Source of the DNA: an uncultured Ruminococcus sp.
Lineage (GTDB): Bacteria > Bacillota > Clostridia > Oscillospirales > Ruminococcaceae
Reading direction: 5' to 3'
NCBI GenBank assembly: GCA_900315755.1
Contig: ONAI01000001.1
Coordinates: 1 to 64,000 of the forward strand
DNA: 64,000 nt
A program made the position numbers and the translations under genes. Of the stretch, positions 44,962 to 54,474 are shown one piece after another (position 1 is the first letter of the stretch; each line of letters starts with the position of its first letter). The notes under the pieces were generated by a model that saw only the letters and a program-made list of their open reading frames with translations, searched no databases and was not told the origin of the DNA.

Positions 44962-46851
44962 TTATTTGTAAATAAATCGTGCTTTGATTATTGAATAGCC
45001 ATAAGGAGGAACAGTAATGTTTCCATCGCTGAATTCTCCATAGAAAGGAGCAAAATCCTTGAAGAGATCGAGGGTTTCGTCAATGTGAGGAAGTGTAACT
45101 GTCTCACCTGTTCTGTTAATGAAGAAAAGATAGTCTTCCTTCTGTCCCTGACGAGTGAATATTGCAAGTCGCTCATCAAGCGAATGACCGTCAACAAGGG
45201 CAAAATAAGCCTTTCCATCCTTCAGGTTTGGGATAGACTTTCTTACACGGCTGAGTTCCTTTACGTAAGCGATGAGCTCATGATCCTCATTGCCCCAAGG
45301 ATAACAGCGGCGATTGAACGGATCCTTATACCCCTGAAGTCCGGCTTCATCGCCATAGTAAATGCTTGGAACTCCCGGCAGGAAAAACTGAAGTGCCATT
45401 GCAGCCTTGAGAAGATCCTTTCCGTGCTGATACTGCTCCTGAGTAAGCCAGCGTTCAGCCATCCAGTCCTTGGATTTATCATCACAATACTCTCCGCCGA
45501 GACGGTTGATAGCACGTTCTATATCGTGAGTCGAGACGAAATTCATAAGAACGTCGATAGTAGGCTTAGGATAGTTTTCAAGGATATTCATTACTGAATA
45601 TATGAATTCGCGCGATGTTCCGCCTTTAACATAATTTATGATAGCCTCGCGGAACGGATAGTTCATAACCGAATCGAGCTGATCGCCAAGGAGATAACGG
45701 CGCTTTACACCATAGCTTTCCTTGTTTGTAGCGTCCTCCCAGACCTCGCCGATAATGATCTTGTCCTTATCGAATTTCTTAACGCTTCTGCGAAGATTAT
45801 TGAGAAACTGATCCGGGAGCTCATCAGCAACATCAAGACGGAAACCGGCTGCTCCCTGTGAGAGCCAGTAGTGAAGTACACCCTCGTCACCGCAGATGAA
45901 TTCGGTGTAATCCTCATTATTTTCCCATACATTCGGGAGAGTGTCGATACCCCACCACGCTTCGTAGGTATCAGGATAGTTTATAAAGCTATACCACTCA
46001 TAATACTTACTGTCCTTAGACTGATATGCTCCGAGTTCGGGATAGCGTCCGAACTTGTTGAAGTACACACTGTCCGCGCCGGTATGTGAGAAAACGCCGT
46101 CAAGGATGATCGAGATCTCGTATTTTTCAGCTTCGGCGCAGAGTTCGGCAAACTCCTCATTAGTACCAAGCAGCGGATCTGCTTTCATGTAATCAGCGGT
46201 ATTGTATCTGTGATTCTCATGCGATTCAAATATAGGATTGAGGTATATGCAGGTAACTCCGAGATCGCTGAGATAGCCAAGCTTCGATTTTATTCCTTCA
46301 AAATCGCCGCCAAAATAGTCGTTGTTCCATACATGACCGTTCTGATCCGGCTTATAGTAGGGAGTACCATTCCAGTCATCGCGGATTATCCTGTCAGAAG
46401 GCACATTTTCGTGCTGCTTTCCGCTCCGGCAGAAGCGGTCCGGAAATATCTGATACATAATTCCGCCCTTAAGGAAATCCGGAGTCTGATACTCACTGCT
46501 ATAAACTGTAAGCTGGAAGAGATCACCTGTATCGACTGTACCGTAATGGCAGTCGGTCTTTTTGATGTAATGGCGCAGACCGCCCTGAGTATAAGAGAAA
46601 TAGTAATAATGCACATCGGTATATCTTGCATTATACTCAGCGGAGTAAACGAAGCAGTCTTCTTCTTCGCCGGTGCAGTGCATTGTGAGGAATCTCTCTT
46701 TGAATCCGGTACGGAAGAGTACCATAACAGGCAGAAAATCAGGATGTATGTCCTTTGAAAGACGTATTGAGAAACGAACTGTCTCAAACTGTCTCACCGC
46801 ACCGAAAATTGATTTATAAGACAGATCCCAAGTGTCATATATAGGTTTCAT
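44962..46851 (-). CDS. GH13 neopullulanase/cyclomaltodextrinase-like alpha-glycosidase
   Basis: The 629-residue enzyme hydrolyses alpha-glucans or maltodextrins. An N-terminal beta-sandwich domain (about 1-120) precedes the barrel, which has the four GH13 regions: D-G-V-F-S-H, G-F-R-L-D-V-A-D-E (nucleophile Asp), I-I-G-E-V-W-E-D (acid/base Glu) and F-V-S-T-H-D (transition-state Asp). No signal peptide is seen, so it is cytoplasmic. I use ATG 46851 with GGAG 6 bases upstream; a TTG six codons earlier is in frame but lacks a site. It follows glgP by 113 bases and likely feeds it with linear dextrins. Confidence 0.93.
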   Translation of the reverse strand: MKPIYDTWDLSYKSIFGAVRQFETVRFSIRLSKDIHPDFLPVMVLFRTGFKERFLTMHCTGEEEDCFVYSAEYNARYTDVHYYYFSYTQGGLRHYIKKTDCHYGTVDTGDLFQLTVYSSEYQTPDFLKGGIMYQIFPDRFCRSGKQHENVPSDRIIRDDWNGTPYYKPDQNGHVWNNDYFGGDFEGIKSKLGYLSDLGVTCIYLNPIFESHENHRYNTADYMKADPLLGTNEEFAELCAEAEKYEISIILDGVFSHTGADSVYFNKFGRYPELGAYQSKDSKYYEWYSFINYPDTYEAWWGIDTLPNVWENNEDYTEFICGDEGVLHYWLSQGAAGFRLDVADELPDQFLNNLRRSVKKFDKDKIIIGEVWEDATNKESYGVKRRYLLGDQLDSVMNYPFREAIINYVKGGTSREFIYSVMNILENYPKPTIDVLMNFVSTHDIERAINRLGGEYCDDKSKDWMAERWLTQEQYQHGKDLLKAAMALQFFLPGVPSIYYGDEAGLQGYKDPFNRRCYPWGNEDHELIAYVKELSRVRKSIPNLKDGKAYFALVDGHSLDERLAIFTRQGQKEDYLFFINRTGETVTLPHIDETLDLFKDFAPFYGEFSDGNITVPPYGYSIIKARFIYK

Positions 46852-46964
46852 AGTTGTCTCCGTTTTCAATAGTGATTTTGTTTAAACACGCCAATAGGGG
46901 ACGGCAAAAACGTCCCCTAAAATACGTGGTTTGATTATTGTGAAATGCAGCCGAGTCCCATATG

Positions 46965-49373
46965 TCAGCGTAAGTGCCAGATGTTATCAGCGTACTCGGT
47001 AACAGCACGGTCAGCAGAGAAGATACCTGCACCGGCAATGTTGTTGAGCGACATCTTAGCCCACTTCATCTTATCGTTATAGCACTCAGTTGCATACTGC
47101 TGAGCCTTGCGGTAGCTGTCGAAATCAGCAAGCACCATGTAAGGATCGCTTTCCTTGAGTGAATTAGCAACATCATTGAAAGTACATCCGTTGATACCGT
47201 GATACATACGCTCGATAGCTTCGTGTATACGATTATCGCTGTTGTAGTAGTTGATCGGGTTATAGCCGTTAGCCTTGAGAGCATTCACCTCAGGAGTTGT
47301 CATACCGAAGATAATTATATTATCTTCTCCGCAAGCCTCTCTTATTTCGATGTTAGCGCCGTCGAGAGTACCGAGAGTGATAGCACCATTGAGCATGAGT
47401 TTCATGCATCCTGTACCCGAAGCCTCTGTACCTGCAAGTGAGATCTGTTCTGAGATGTCGGCAGCCGGCATGAGGTGCTCAGAAAGCGTTACGCAGTAGT
47501 TCTCAAGGAATACGACCTGAAGTTTCTGATTGATATGCGGATTTTTCCTTATCTCTTCCGAGATAGCCCAGATCATCTTGATTATCTGCTTAGCAAGATA
47601 GTAGCCCGGAGCAGCCTTAGCAGCAAAGATATAAGTCTTAGGAGTGAAAGGAGCGTCAGGATTATTGAGCAGATAAGCGTAATCCGTGAGTATATTCATA
47701 ACGTTGAGGTGCTGTCTCTTGTATTCGTGGAGACGCTTTACCTGAACATCGAAAATGCTGTCAGTATTGAGGGCTGTGCCGGTTTCCTTCATGACATATT
47801 TAGCAAAGCTTTCCTTGCTTGCCTTCTTAACTTCAAGGAGCTTGCCGAGAACTTCCTCATCGTTCTGGAATGCTCTGAACTTTTCAAGTTCATCAGAATC
47901 CTTGATAAACTTCTTGCCGATAGTATCTGAAAGAAGCTTTGTAAGCGCAGGATTGGACTGTGTGAGCCATCTTCTGTAAGCGATACCGTTGGTAACGTTC
48001 TTGAATTTTTCAGGAGTATTCTCATATTCATCGTGGAATACCGACTGCTTGATGATCTCTGAATGAAGCTTTGATACGCCGTTTACGCTGTGTGAAGCCG
48101 CAACACAGAGAGTAGCCATATGGATAGTATTATCCTTGATGATCGACATTCTTGTAGTCTTAGCACTATCGTAGCCGTTTTTCTCCATAAGTGACTGGCA
48201 GTAGCGGTTGTTGATCTCAACAATGATCGAGAATATACGCGGAATAACAGCCTTAACAAGGTTGACATCCCATTTTTCGAGTGCTTCAGCCATAACAGTA
48301 TGGTTGGTGTAAGCGAAAGTACGTGTAACGATGTCCCATGCCTTTTCCCATGTATAGCCGCAGTCATCAAGAAGGATACGCATAAGTTCAGGGATAGCAA
48401 GAGTCGGGTGGGTATCGTTGATGTGTATAGCGACCTTATCAGCGAGGTTTTCAAGAGTGCCGTAAACATTCATGTGTGTGTTTACGATGTCGCCGATAGA
48501 AGCTGCACAGAGGAAATACTGCTGACGCAGGCGGAGACTCTTACCCTCAAGATGGTTATCATTAGGATAGAGTATCTTCGAGATAGCGTTTGCAATAGAG
48601 TTCTGAGCAAGCGCCTTTTCGTAATTGCCCTTGTTGAACATCTCCATATTGAAGTTAGGAGCTTTAGCAGACCAGAGACGAAGTACAGACACACCTTCTC
48701 CGCCGTAGCCGGATACATACATATCATATGGAGTTGCAACAACAGTATTGTAATTCACATGGGAGATATAGTGATACTGATTATCCCAGTATTCCTGAAG
48801 ATCACCCTCGAAATGGATGTCGATAGCGAGCTCCGGCTTAGGAACGAGCCATACTGAACCCCCGGGAAGCCAGTTATCAGGGAGCTCTGTCTGCCAGCCG
48901 TCTTCGAGCTTCTGCTGGAAGATACCATATTCATAGCAGATAGAGTAGCCCATTGCTGGGAAACCTGTCGTAGCAAGACCGTCAAGATAGCAGGCAGCAA
49001 GACGTCCGAGACCGCCGTTTCCAAGACCTGCATCCGGCTCATATTCATATATCTTATCGAGATTTATATCATATTCCTTGAGCATGGATGTAATATCATC
49101 AGCAAGTTCAAGGTTATAAATGCTTGTTTTGAGTGAACGTCCCATAAGGAATTCCATAGAAAGATAGTAGACCTGTTTTCCGCCTATGGAATGGGTATGG
49201 TTGATGAAGCTCTGTCTCTTTGCGCCGAGGATCTCAACGATGATAGAGGAGAGCACCTGATAGACCTGCTTGTCGGAAGCATCCTCCGGAGAAACGCTGT
49301 AAAGAAGCTGCAATTTCTTCGGGAACTCACTCCTGATAACATTCATAAGAGGATTAACTTTTTTGTTAGCCAT
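46965..49373 (-). CDS. glgP: Glycogen/starch/maltodextrin phosphorylase
   Basis: The 802-residue PLP enzyme releases glucose-1-phosphate from alpha-1,4-glucans. The PLP Lys region reads E-A-S-G-T-G-C-M-K-L-M-L-N-G (many family members have N-M-K-F), and the N-terminal segment has G-N-G-G-L-G-R-L-A-A-C-Y-L-D. A promoter at 49495-49523 and GGAG before the ATG drive it. It precedes the GH13 gene, so both appear to be for alpha-glucan use. A hairpin AGGGGACG/CGTCCCCT (46896-46918) without a T-run lies between them. Confidence 0.96.
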   Translation of the reverse strand: MANKKVNPLMNVIRSEFPKKLQLLYSVSPEDASDKQVYQVLSSIIVEILGAKRQSFINHTHSIGGKQVYYLSMEFLMGRSLKTSIYNLELADDITSMLKEYDINLDKIYEYEPDAGLGNGGLGRLAACYLDGLATTGFPAMGYSICYEYGIFQQKLEDGWQTELPDNWLPGGSVWLVPKPELAIDIHFEGDLQEYWDNQYHYISHVNYNTVVATPYDMYVSGYGGEGVSVLRLWSAKAPNFNMEMFNKGNYEKALAQNSIANAISKILYPNDNHLEGKSLRLRQQYFLCAASIGDIVNTHMNVYGTLENLADKVAIHINDTHPTLAIPELMRILLDDCGYTWEKAWDIVTRTFAYTNHTVMAEALEKWDVNLVKAVIPRIFSIIVEINNRYCQSLMEKNGYDSAKTTRMSIIKDNTIHMATLCVAASHSVNGVSKLHSEIIKQSVFHDEYENTPEKFKNVTNGIAYRRWLTQSNPALTKLLSDTIGKKFIKDSDELEKFRAFQNDEEVLGKLLEVKKASKESFAKYVMKETGTALNTDSIFDVQVKRLHEYKRQHLNVMNILTDYAYLLNNPDAPFTPKTYIFAAKAAPGYYLAKQIIKMIWAISEEIRKNPHINQKLQVVFLENYCVTLSEHLMPAADISEQISLAGTEASGTGCMKLMLNGAITLGTLDGANIEIREACGEDNIIIFGMTTPEVNALKANGYNPINYYNSDNRIHEAIERMYHGINGCTFNDVANSLKESDPYMVLADFDSYRKAQQYATECYNDKMKWAKMSLNNIAGAGIFSADRAVTEYADNIWHLR

Positions 49374-49494
49374 TATAAAAACTCCATTCTGTTACAGAAT
49401 ACGCGGCGTTAATACAAAACGTATAATGCGTATCAGCCTCCGCGCACGTACCGCCGTCACCCCTGACACATATATTTACAAACGGTATATTTCA

Positions 49495-49523
49495 ATTATA
49501 CTATTTTTGCATAGTTTTTGCAA
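49495..49523 (-). promoter_or_regulatory. Promoter of glgP
   Basis: TTGCAA and TATAAT on the minus strand with 17 bases between. Confidence 0.72.
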
Positions 49524-49733
49524 CTGTATATTTCAACAAATATTTATCCACGAAATATACATATTGCGAAAAACGAACAAAGAAAAGGCGTTTCAGGCGA
49601 GAAATAAGCAGGCATTGATTGTGCACGATGACGAATCGTAAATAATTAACAGTCAATTTTAGTGAATTCTGACGAACAAAAGATACTTTTTCAGATAAGC
49701 ATATATTTTTAAAAAATAAAACCATAAAAAGGT

Positions 49734-49762
49734 TTGAAATCTGTCGCAATATGTGTTATAAT
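49734..49762 (+). promoter_or_regulatory. Promoter of the signal-peptidase-like gene
   Basis: TTGAAA (49734-49739) and TATAAT (49757-49762), 17-base spacer; a leader of about 110 bases precedes the ATG. Confidence 0.75.
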
Positions 49763-49876
49763 ATTTTTATCCGCTTTTTGATTTGATTATCTAAGGCGGC
49801 AAATAACACTTCATAGTAATATTTATTATTAATGTGTAGCGATAGAAAAAGATTAAAAAGAAAAGGATGATCGTAA

Positions 49877-51073
49877 ATGGAAAAGAATAAAGGATTCTCA
49901 ATACTTAAAGGCTTCCTGGTTATCGTTTGCATACTGCTGATAATCGTTGCCGCAGGTGTTAACGTTGCATTCTCAAACGGTAAGATCCCTCATATCCTCG
50001 GAAGGTATATCTATGTTGTAGATAAAAAAGACAACATGGGCAATTACGTTTCGGAAGGCTCTGCACTTCTTGCTAAAGACGCTAAAAACCAGTCTATCAC
50101 AAACGGTCAGGTAGTTCTCTGCTATCCGGCTGATAAGCCTGATGAGCTCCGTGTCCGCGAAATAATCAATGCCGACAGCGTAAACGATAAATATGGCACA
50201 AAGGACGCTACTCACATTGACAAAGCCGGTCCGGACGGCGACGGTACTATCTCCAAGGACAAGATCGTTGCAGTATGTTCAGGCTATCCCGAAAGCAAGG
50301 ATCTCGGCGCTTTCATAAGATTCACAACATCTATCAAGGGTATACTCGCTCTTCTTATACTTCCCTGCGTTATCCTTGTTATACTCCTCATCGTCAAGAT
50401 CGCTTCTTCCGGCAGTGATTCCGATGAAGATGATAATTTCGACTTCTATGAATACGACGAAGAAGCTAAGAAAATTCCTCAGAGACACTCTCATGTCAAG
50501 AACGGAACTCCTCTCTTCGAGGCTTCACAGGAAATACAGCCAAGCGATGAACTCGAACGCAAGAAAATGTCTATCGCTGAAAATTTCAGCCAGAAGCAGG
50601 TGAACCACGATTCGCCTTACCAGAAGGAAAAAGAACGCACTATGCAGTTCAGAAGCCAGCGCTCCGCTGAATCCGCATTTGCAGCAAGAAATGTAGGCGG
50701 TTCTTCATCTACCGCTCCTACCGCAGATGCTCTCCGCGAGGAAATGCTCAGAAAAACTGCCGAAGCCGAGCGCACAGGTACTTTCAGCATCAAAAACGCC
50801 AGCACAGATACTTCAGCTGCATCAAGTGTTCCGGACAACACAGGCGTACTTTCAAAGGCTCAGCTTGCTGAAATGTCCAGAAACGATGTTCCGAGAACAA
50901 CGCCTCTGAGGAGTCAGTCTGCAAACGCTTACGCTCCGAAAAAGAGCGATTCGCCTGATATTACAGACATCCTCAGAAAAACTGATTCCGAATCCACTAA
51001 GAAAAAGCCTGTTTCCGATATGTCAGTTGACGATCTTCTCAAGATCATCGAAAACGAAAAGAAAAAGCTCTGA
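49877..51073 (+). CDS. SipW-like (S26 signal peptidase fold) membrane protein lacking catalytic residues
   Basis: The 398-residue protein has a first membrane helix (about 9-32), an outer domain (about 35-160) and a second helix (about 162-185). A long charged, low-complexity cytoplasmic tail ends in L-L-K-I-I-E-N-E-K-K-K-L. The outer domain follows the order of SipW-type signal peptidases: a short strand, G-S-A-L-L-A-K, N-G-Q-V-V-L-C-Y, V-R-E-I-I, and K-I-V-A-V before the second helix. The catalytic S-G-S-M position reads K-K-D-N-M (50-54), and the T-H-R-x-V position reads V-R-E-I-I, so both Ser and His appear replaced. The comparison rests on pattern alone. It has its own promoter and terminator. 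Confidence 0.72.
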   Translation: MEKNKGFSILKGFLVIVCILLIIVAAGVNVAFSNGKIPHILGRYIYVVDKKDNMGNYVSEGSALLAKDAKNQSITNGQVVLCYPADKPDELRVREIINADSVNDKYGTKDATHIDKAGPDGDGTISKDKIVAVCSGYPESKDLGAFIRFTTSIKGILALLILPCVILVILLIVKIASSGSDSDEDDNFDFYEYDEEAKKIPQRHSHVKNGTPLFEASQEIQPSDELERKKMSIAENFSQKQVNHDSPYQKEKERTMQFRSQRSAESAFAARNVGGSSSTAPTADALREEMLRKTAEAERTGTFSIKNASTDTSAASSVPDNTGVLSKAQLAEMSRNDVPRTTPLRSQSANAYAPKKSDSPDITDILRKTDSESTKKKPVSDMSVDDLLKIIENEKKKL

Positions 51074-51080
51074 TAGCTCA

Positions 51081-51109
51081 ACGGACTGCTTCATGCAGTC
51101 CGTTTTTTT
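51081..51109 (+). terminator. Terminator after the signal-peptidase-like gene
   Basis: ACGGACTGC (51081-51089) pairs with GCAGTCCGT (51095-51103), followed by seven T. Confidence 0.9.
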
Positions 51110-51163
51110 AGGTCAATAACGTTGTTTATTGTATAAGAATGACCGATAAGGTCAAAATAGATA

Positions 51164-51192
51164 TTGACAAAGCTGTTATCTTGTTATATAAT
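51164..51192 (+). promoter_or_regulatory. Promoter of the degenerate cyclophilin gene
   Basis: Consensus TTGACA (51164-51169) and TATAAT (51187-51192), 17-base spacer. Confidence 0.88.
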
Positions 51193-51224
51193 TATTTTAT
51201 GTATCATACAGAGAGGTTGTTTTG

Positions 51225-52034
51225 ATGACAAAAAAGAATAATTTCCCTAAAATGCTCATTCTGATGACGCTTACTATGGGAGCATTTTCACTTGCACTCA
51301 TGCTGTTCGCAACAACACGCGATCAGAATAACAATAAACCAATAAGTATTGATCTCTCTACATTCAGGCTCGTTCAGCTTGAAGACCCCAAGGTCGGTGA
51401 CCAGATAGCAATAGTTGATACAACGATCGGTGAAGTGCGTTTCAGGCTCTATCCCGAATACGCTCCCGAAGCCGTAAATAACTTCGTAAAACTTGCAGAA
51501 AGCGGTGCTTACAACGATACCTATGTTTTCGATGCTCAGAACGGAGCTTACTCCGCTATGGGAGCACCTAACCGCAACGGCTCGATCAACGGAAGCTATT
51601 CTCAGGACAGCGAACACGTCGAGCGCGAACTGCACCAGAATCTCTGGCCTTTCAGAGGTGCTGTATGTATGCTGAATACATCCTACGACCAGACGCTTAA
51701 AGAAAAGATCTTCGGCGGCGGTACTTATTACTGCGGAAGCAGATTCATTATACTTAATTCAGTCAAATTTACCGAGGAATTCAGTCAGGATGTCAGAGAC
51801 TCGTCTTTCTCTCCTGAACTCGCAGAAGCGTTCATAAAACAGGGCGGTATCCCTAATTTCTCTCAGCAAATGACTATCATCGGTCAGACTTATAAGGGAT
51901 ACGACATCGTTGATAAGCTTGCTTCACTTGAAAACCAGGAAAACGGCGATTACCTTATGCCTAAAGAAGAGATAAAAGTTATATCAGTGAAAATAGACAA
52001 ATTCGCCGACGGAGACGAAATAGAAAAAAGATAG
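51225..52034 (+). CDS. Membrane-anchored cyclophilin-like protein, degenerate active site
   Basis: The 269-residue protein has an uncleaved-looking N-terminal helix (about 10-30) and an outer cyclophilin-type domain. It starts I-A-I-V-D-T-T-I-G-E-V-R-F-R-L-Y-P-E-Y-A-P-E-A-V-N-N-F and ends I-I-G-Q-T-Y-K-G-Y-D-I-V. The catalytic F-H-R-I and Q-G-G-D-P of cyclophilins are replaced by V-F-D-A-Q-N and M-G-A-P. Prolyl isomerase activity is therefore doubtful; a chaperone role is possible. I use ATG 51225 with GAGAGG upstream. A canonical cyclophilin gene follows. Confidence 0.82.
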   Translation: MTKKNNFPKMLILMTLTMGAFSLALMLFATTRDQNNNKPISIDLSTFRLVQLEDPKVGDQIAIVDTTIGEVRFRLYPEYAPEAVNNFVKLAESGAYNDTYVFDAQNGAYSAMGAPNRNGSINGSYSQDSEHVERELHQNLWPFRGAVCMLNTSYDQTLKEKIFGGGTYYCGSRFIILNSVKFTEEFSQDVRDSSFSPELAEAFIKQGGIPNFSQQMTIIGQTYKGYDIVDKLASLENQENGDYLMPKEEIKVISVKIDKFADGDEIEKR

Positions 52035-52104
52035 CATATTATAGCAAATGTGTTCCGTTTCGTCAGGCGATTTGCCTGATTGTTACAAAAACAGATGCAA
52101 ACTC

Positions 52105-52133
52105 TTTACAAAGCACCGTATTTGGTGTATAAT
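52105..52133 (+). promoter_or_regulatory. Promoter of the cyclophilin lipoprotein gene
   Basis: TTTACA (52105-52110) and TATAAT (52128-52133), 17-base spacer. A weak hairpin TCAGGC/GCCTGA (52063-52079) upstream may end the previous transcript. Confidence 0.75.
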
Positions 52134-52199
52134 AAATAAGTTGAATTGATTTTTTTGTGAATTACTTGATCTCACAAATTATTTCAAGGAGTGAATATT

Positions 52200-53063
52200 A
52201 TGTTCAAAAAAGCTGCAGTTGCTATAATGTGCAGTGCTATGCTCACTGCATCTCTTGCTTCATGCGGTCAGAAGAATATCAGTATCTCAGACAGCAGCAG
52301 CAACGCTGCACAGTCTACTACCAGCGCAACAAAATCTAATGCAAATGAACCTTTCGGTAATGAAGTCTGTAACTACACAGCACCTGAAGAAGGCGAAACT
52401 GTCATTATTATGACTATCAAGGATTACGGCGATGTTAAGATCAAGCTTTTCCCTGAATACGCCGAAAAAGGTGTCGAGAACTTCAGAACACTCGCTGAAC
52501 AGGGATATTACGATAATCTTACATTCCACAGAATAATTAATAATTTCATGATACAGGGCGGAGATCCTCTGGGTACAGGCCGCGGCGGAGAGTCCATATG
52601 GGGCGCAAAATTCGATGGCGGCACTGATTCACATCTCATCCATACAGCAGGTGCAGTCGCTTACGCTAACAGCGGCTCAACCGCTACAAACGGCAGCCAG
52701 TTCTATATCGTTACAGGTAAGAAATATCCGGAGAACCAGTTCGCTGCAAATTATCCGGAAGCTGCTAAAAAAGCCTATATGAAGGCTGGCGGTACTCCTT
52801 TCCTTGACGGTAAATATACCGTTTTCGGACAGGTTTACGACGGACTTGATATTGTATTCAAACTCCAGCAGGTAGAAACAGACTCCAATGATAAGCCTGT
52901 AACTCCTGTTGTTATCGAATCAATGAAGGTTGCAAAATATGACGGCGGCGCTCTGAGATGGTACATCGAAGACTATTCAGATACTGCTGCATCTTCAGAA
53001 GCTTCAACACAGGCTAAGACAGAAGCTTCCACTCAGCCGGAAACCGAAACTGTTTCCGAATAA
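52200..53063 (+). CDS. Cyclophilin-type peptidyl-prolyl isomerase lipoprotein
   Basis: The 287-residue lipoprotein (lipobox L-A-S-C near 20-23) carries a Ser/Thr linker and a full cyclophilin domain. The domain has Y-D-N-L-T-F-H-R-I-I (catalytic Arg), F-M-I-Q-G-G-D-P, N-G-S-Q-F-Y-I-V and F-G-Q-V-Y-D-G-L-D-I-V. A Ser/Thr/Glu-rich tail ends it. It should speed folding of exported proteins. ATG 52200 follows AAGGAG; GTG 52191 is in frame but too close to the site. murA is 65 bases downstream. Confidence 0.95.
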   Translation: MFKKAAVAIMCSAMLTASLASCGQKNISISDSSSNAAQSTTSATKSNANEPFGNEVCNYTAPEEGETVIIMTIKDYGDVKIKLFPEYAEKGVENFRTLAEQGYYDNLTFHRIINNFMIQGGDPLGTGRGGESIWGAKFDGGTDSHLIHTAGAVAYANSGSTATNGSQFYIVTGKKYPENQFAANYPEAAKKAYMKAGGTPFLDGKYTVFGQVYDGLDIVFKLQQVETDSNDKPVTPVVIESMKVAKYDGGALRWYIEDYSDTAASSEASTQAKTEASTQPETETVSE

Positions 53064-53128
53064 GATAGACAAAAGAAAGAAGTTCAGGAAAAGATATATA
53101 TATCCTGAAAATTAAGGAGAGAAATCAA

Positions 53129-54427
53129 TTGGATAAATTTGTTATAAAGGGCGGCAGACGTCTTACCGGAGAGGTCACTATAAGCGGCGCAAAAAACGCT
53201 GCTGTTGCAATACTCCCGGCTGTAATTCTTGCAGATGAACCCTGTGTTATCGAAAACGTTCCTTCGATCAGCGATGTCAATATAAGCCTTCGCATACTCA
53301 AGGAAATGGGCGCAGTTGTCGAAAACATCGGCAAAGATACTTACAGAATTGATCCTACCGGTATAGATAAATGCTGCGTTCCGTATGAAACTGCAAGAAA
53401 AATGCGCGCTTCATACTATTTTCTCGGCGCTCTTCTCGGCAAATTCAATAAGGCAAGAGTTTCTATGCCAGGCGGATGTCCGCTCGGCGATCGTCCGATA
53501 GACCAGCACCTCAAAGCATTTTCGGCTCTCGGCGCTGAATATTCCCTCAGTCAGGGAATGATCGACCTCAAAGCAGATAAGCTCAGAGGCAGCCAGATAT
53601 TCTTCGATGTTGTAACAGTCGGTGCAACCATGAACGCTATGCTCGCTGCTGTCAAGGCAGAAGGTCTTACAGTTATCGAGAACGCTGCTAAAGAGCCGCA
53701 TATCGTTGATCTTGCTAACTGTCTCAACTCTATGGGCGCTAACATCATGGGCGCCGGTACTGATGTTATCAAGATCAGAGGCGTTGAACACCTCCATGGT
53801 ACTACTTATGCCGTTATACCGGATCAGATCGAAGCCGGTACATTCATGATCGCTGCTGCCGCTACAAGAGGCGATGTTCTTATCAAGAACGTCATCCCGA
53901 AGCATCTCGAGTCTATAACCAAGAAGCTTGAGAAGATCGGCGTAAGCATCGAGCAGTACGACGACAGCATAAGAGTCTGGGTAGAAGGCGCTCTCGTAAA
54001 GGCTAATGTAAAAACTACTCCGCATCCCGGATTCCCTACTGATATGCAGCCTCAGATAGCTACTCTCCTTACTCTCGCAGAAGGCACAAGCATTGTCACC
54101 GAGGGCGTTTGGGAACAGCGTTTCCGCTATGTTGACGAACTCAGACGCATGGGTGCTGATATTACCGTAAACGGCAAAGTCGCTCTTATCGAAGGTACAG
54201 GCAAGCTTATGGGTGCTCCTGTAAAAGCCTGTGACCTCAGAGCAGGTGCTGCACTTATTATTGCAGGTCTCGCTGCTCAGGGCATCACTGAGATCGAGGA
54301 TATTTTCCACATCGAACGCGGCTATGACTGCATGGAAGGTAAACTCCGTAAGCTCGGTGCTGATATTGAAAAGGTAAGCATTCCAGATAAGGCTGTTGGT
54401 AAAAACAACAAAAAAGAAGCAGTCTGA
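53129..54427 (+). CDS. murA: UDP-N-acetylglucosamine 1-carboxyvinyltransferase MurA
   Basis: The 432-residue enzyme adds enolpyruvate to UDP-GlcNAc, the first step to peptidoglycan. Marks are I-S-G-A-K-N-A at the N-terminus and P-G-G-C-P-L-G-D-R-P-I-D-Q-H-L, which contains the catalytic Cys that fosfomycin attacks. D-M-Q-P and D-L-R-A-G-A-A-L lie later. The start is TTG 53129 with AAGGAG upstream. It may be a second MurA paralogue, as Firmicutes often have two. Confidence 0.96.
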   Translation: MDKFVIKGGRRLTGEVTISGAKNAAVAILPAVILADEPCVIENVPSISDVNISLRILKEMGAVVENIGKDTYRIDPTGIDKCCVPYETARKMRASYYFLGALLGKFNKARVSMPGGCPLGDRPIDQHLKAFSALGAEYSLSQGMIDLKADKLRGSQIFFDVVTVGATMNAMLAAVKAEGLTVIENAAKEPHIVDLANCLNSMGANIMGAGTDVIKIRGVEHLHGTTYAVIPDQIEAGTFMIAAAATRGDVLIKNVIPKHLESITKKLEKIGVSIEQYDDSIRVWVEGALVKANVKTTPHPGFPTDMQPQIATLLTLAEGTSIVTEGVWEQRFRYVDELRRMGADITVNGKVALIEGTGKLMGAPVKACDLRAGAALIIAGLAAQGITEIEDIFHIERGYDCMEGKLRKLGADIEKVSIPDKAVGKNNKKEAV

Positions 54428-54439
54428 TAATTGAAGCTC

Positions 54440-54465
54440 AGGACGACCTCTGGTCGTCCTTTTTA
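54440..54465 (+). terminator. Terminator after murA
   Basis: AGGACGACC (54440-54448) pairs with GGTCGTCCT (54452-54460), then TTTTT. Confidence 0.88.
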
Positions 54466-54474
54466 TATGCCGCA

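Larger units (their letters stand above)
49374..49876. other. Divergent intergenic region with two promoters
   Basis: These 503 bases separate glgP (minus) from the signal-peptidase-like gene (plus). They hold the glgP promoter TTGCAA/TATAAT (49523-49518 and 49500-49495, spacer 17) with a leader of about 115 bases. They also hold the plus-strand promoter TTGAAA (49734-49739)/TATAAT (49757-49762, spacer 17). The AT-rich stretch 49530-49730 shows no gene that I can support. Confidence 0.7.

Noticed and set aside
46896..46918. Hairpin between glgP and the GH13 gene as a terminator
   Set aside because: The 8-bp stem has no T-run on either strand; it may only be an RNA-processing or attenuation hairpin.
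46965..49373. C-M-K-L instead of N-M-K-F near the PLP lysine of glycogen phosphorylase as a sign of inactivity
   Set aside because: The PLP Lys and the surrounding G-T-G and L-N-G-A residues are kept, so the change looks like a lineage variant.
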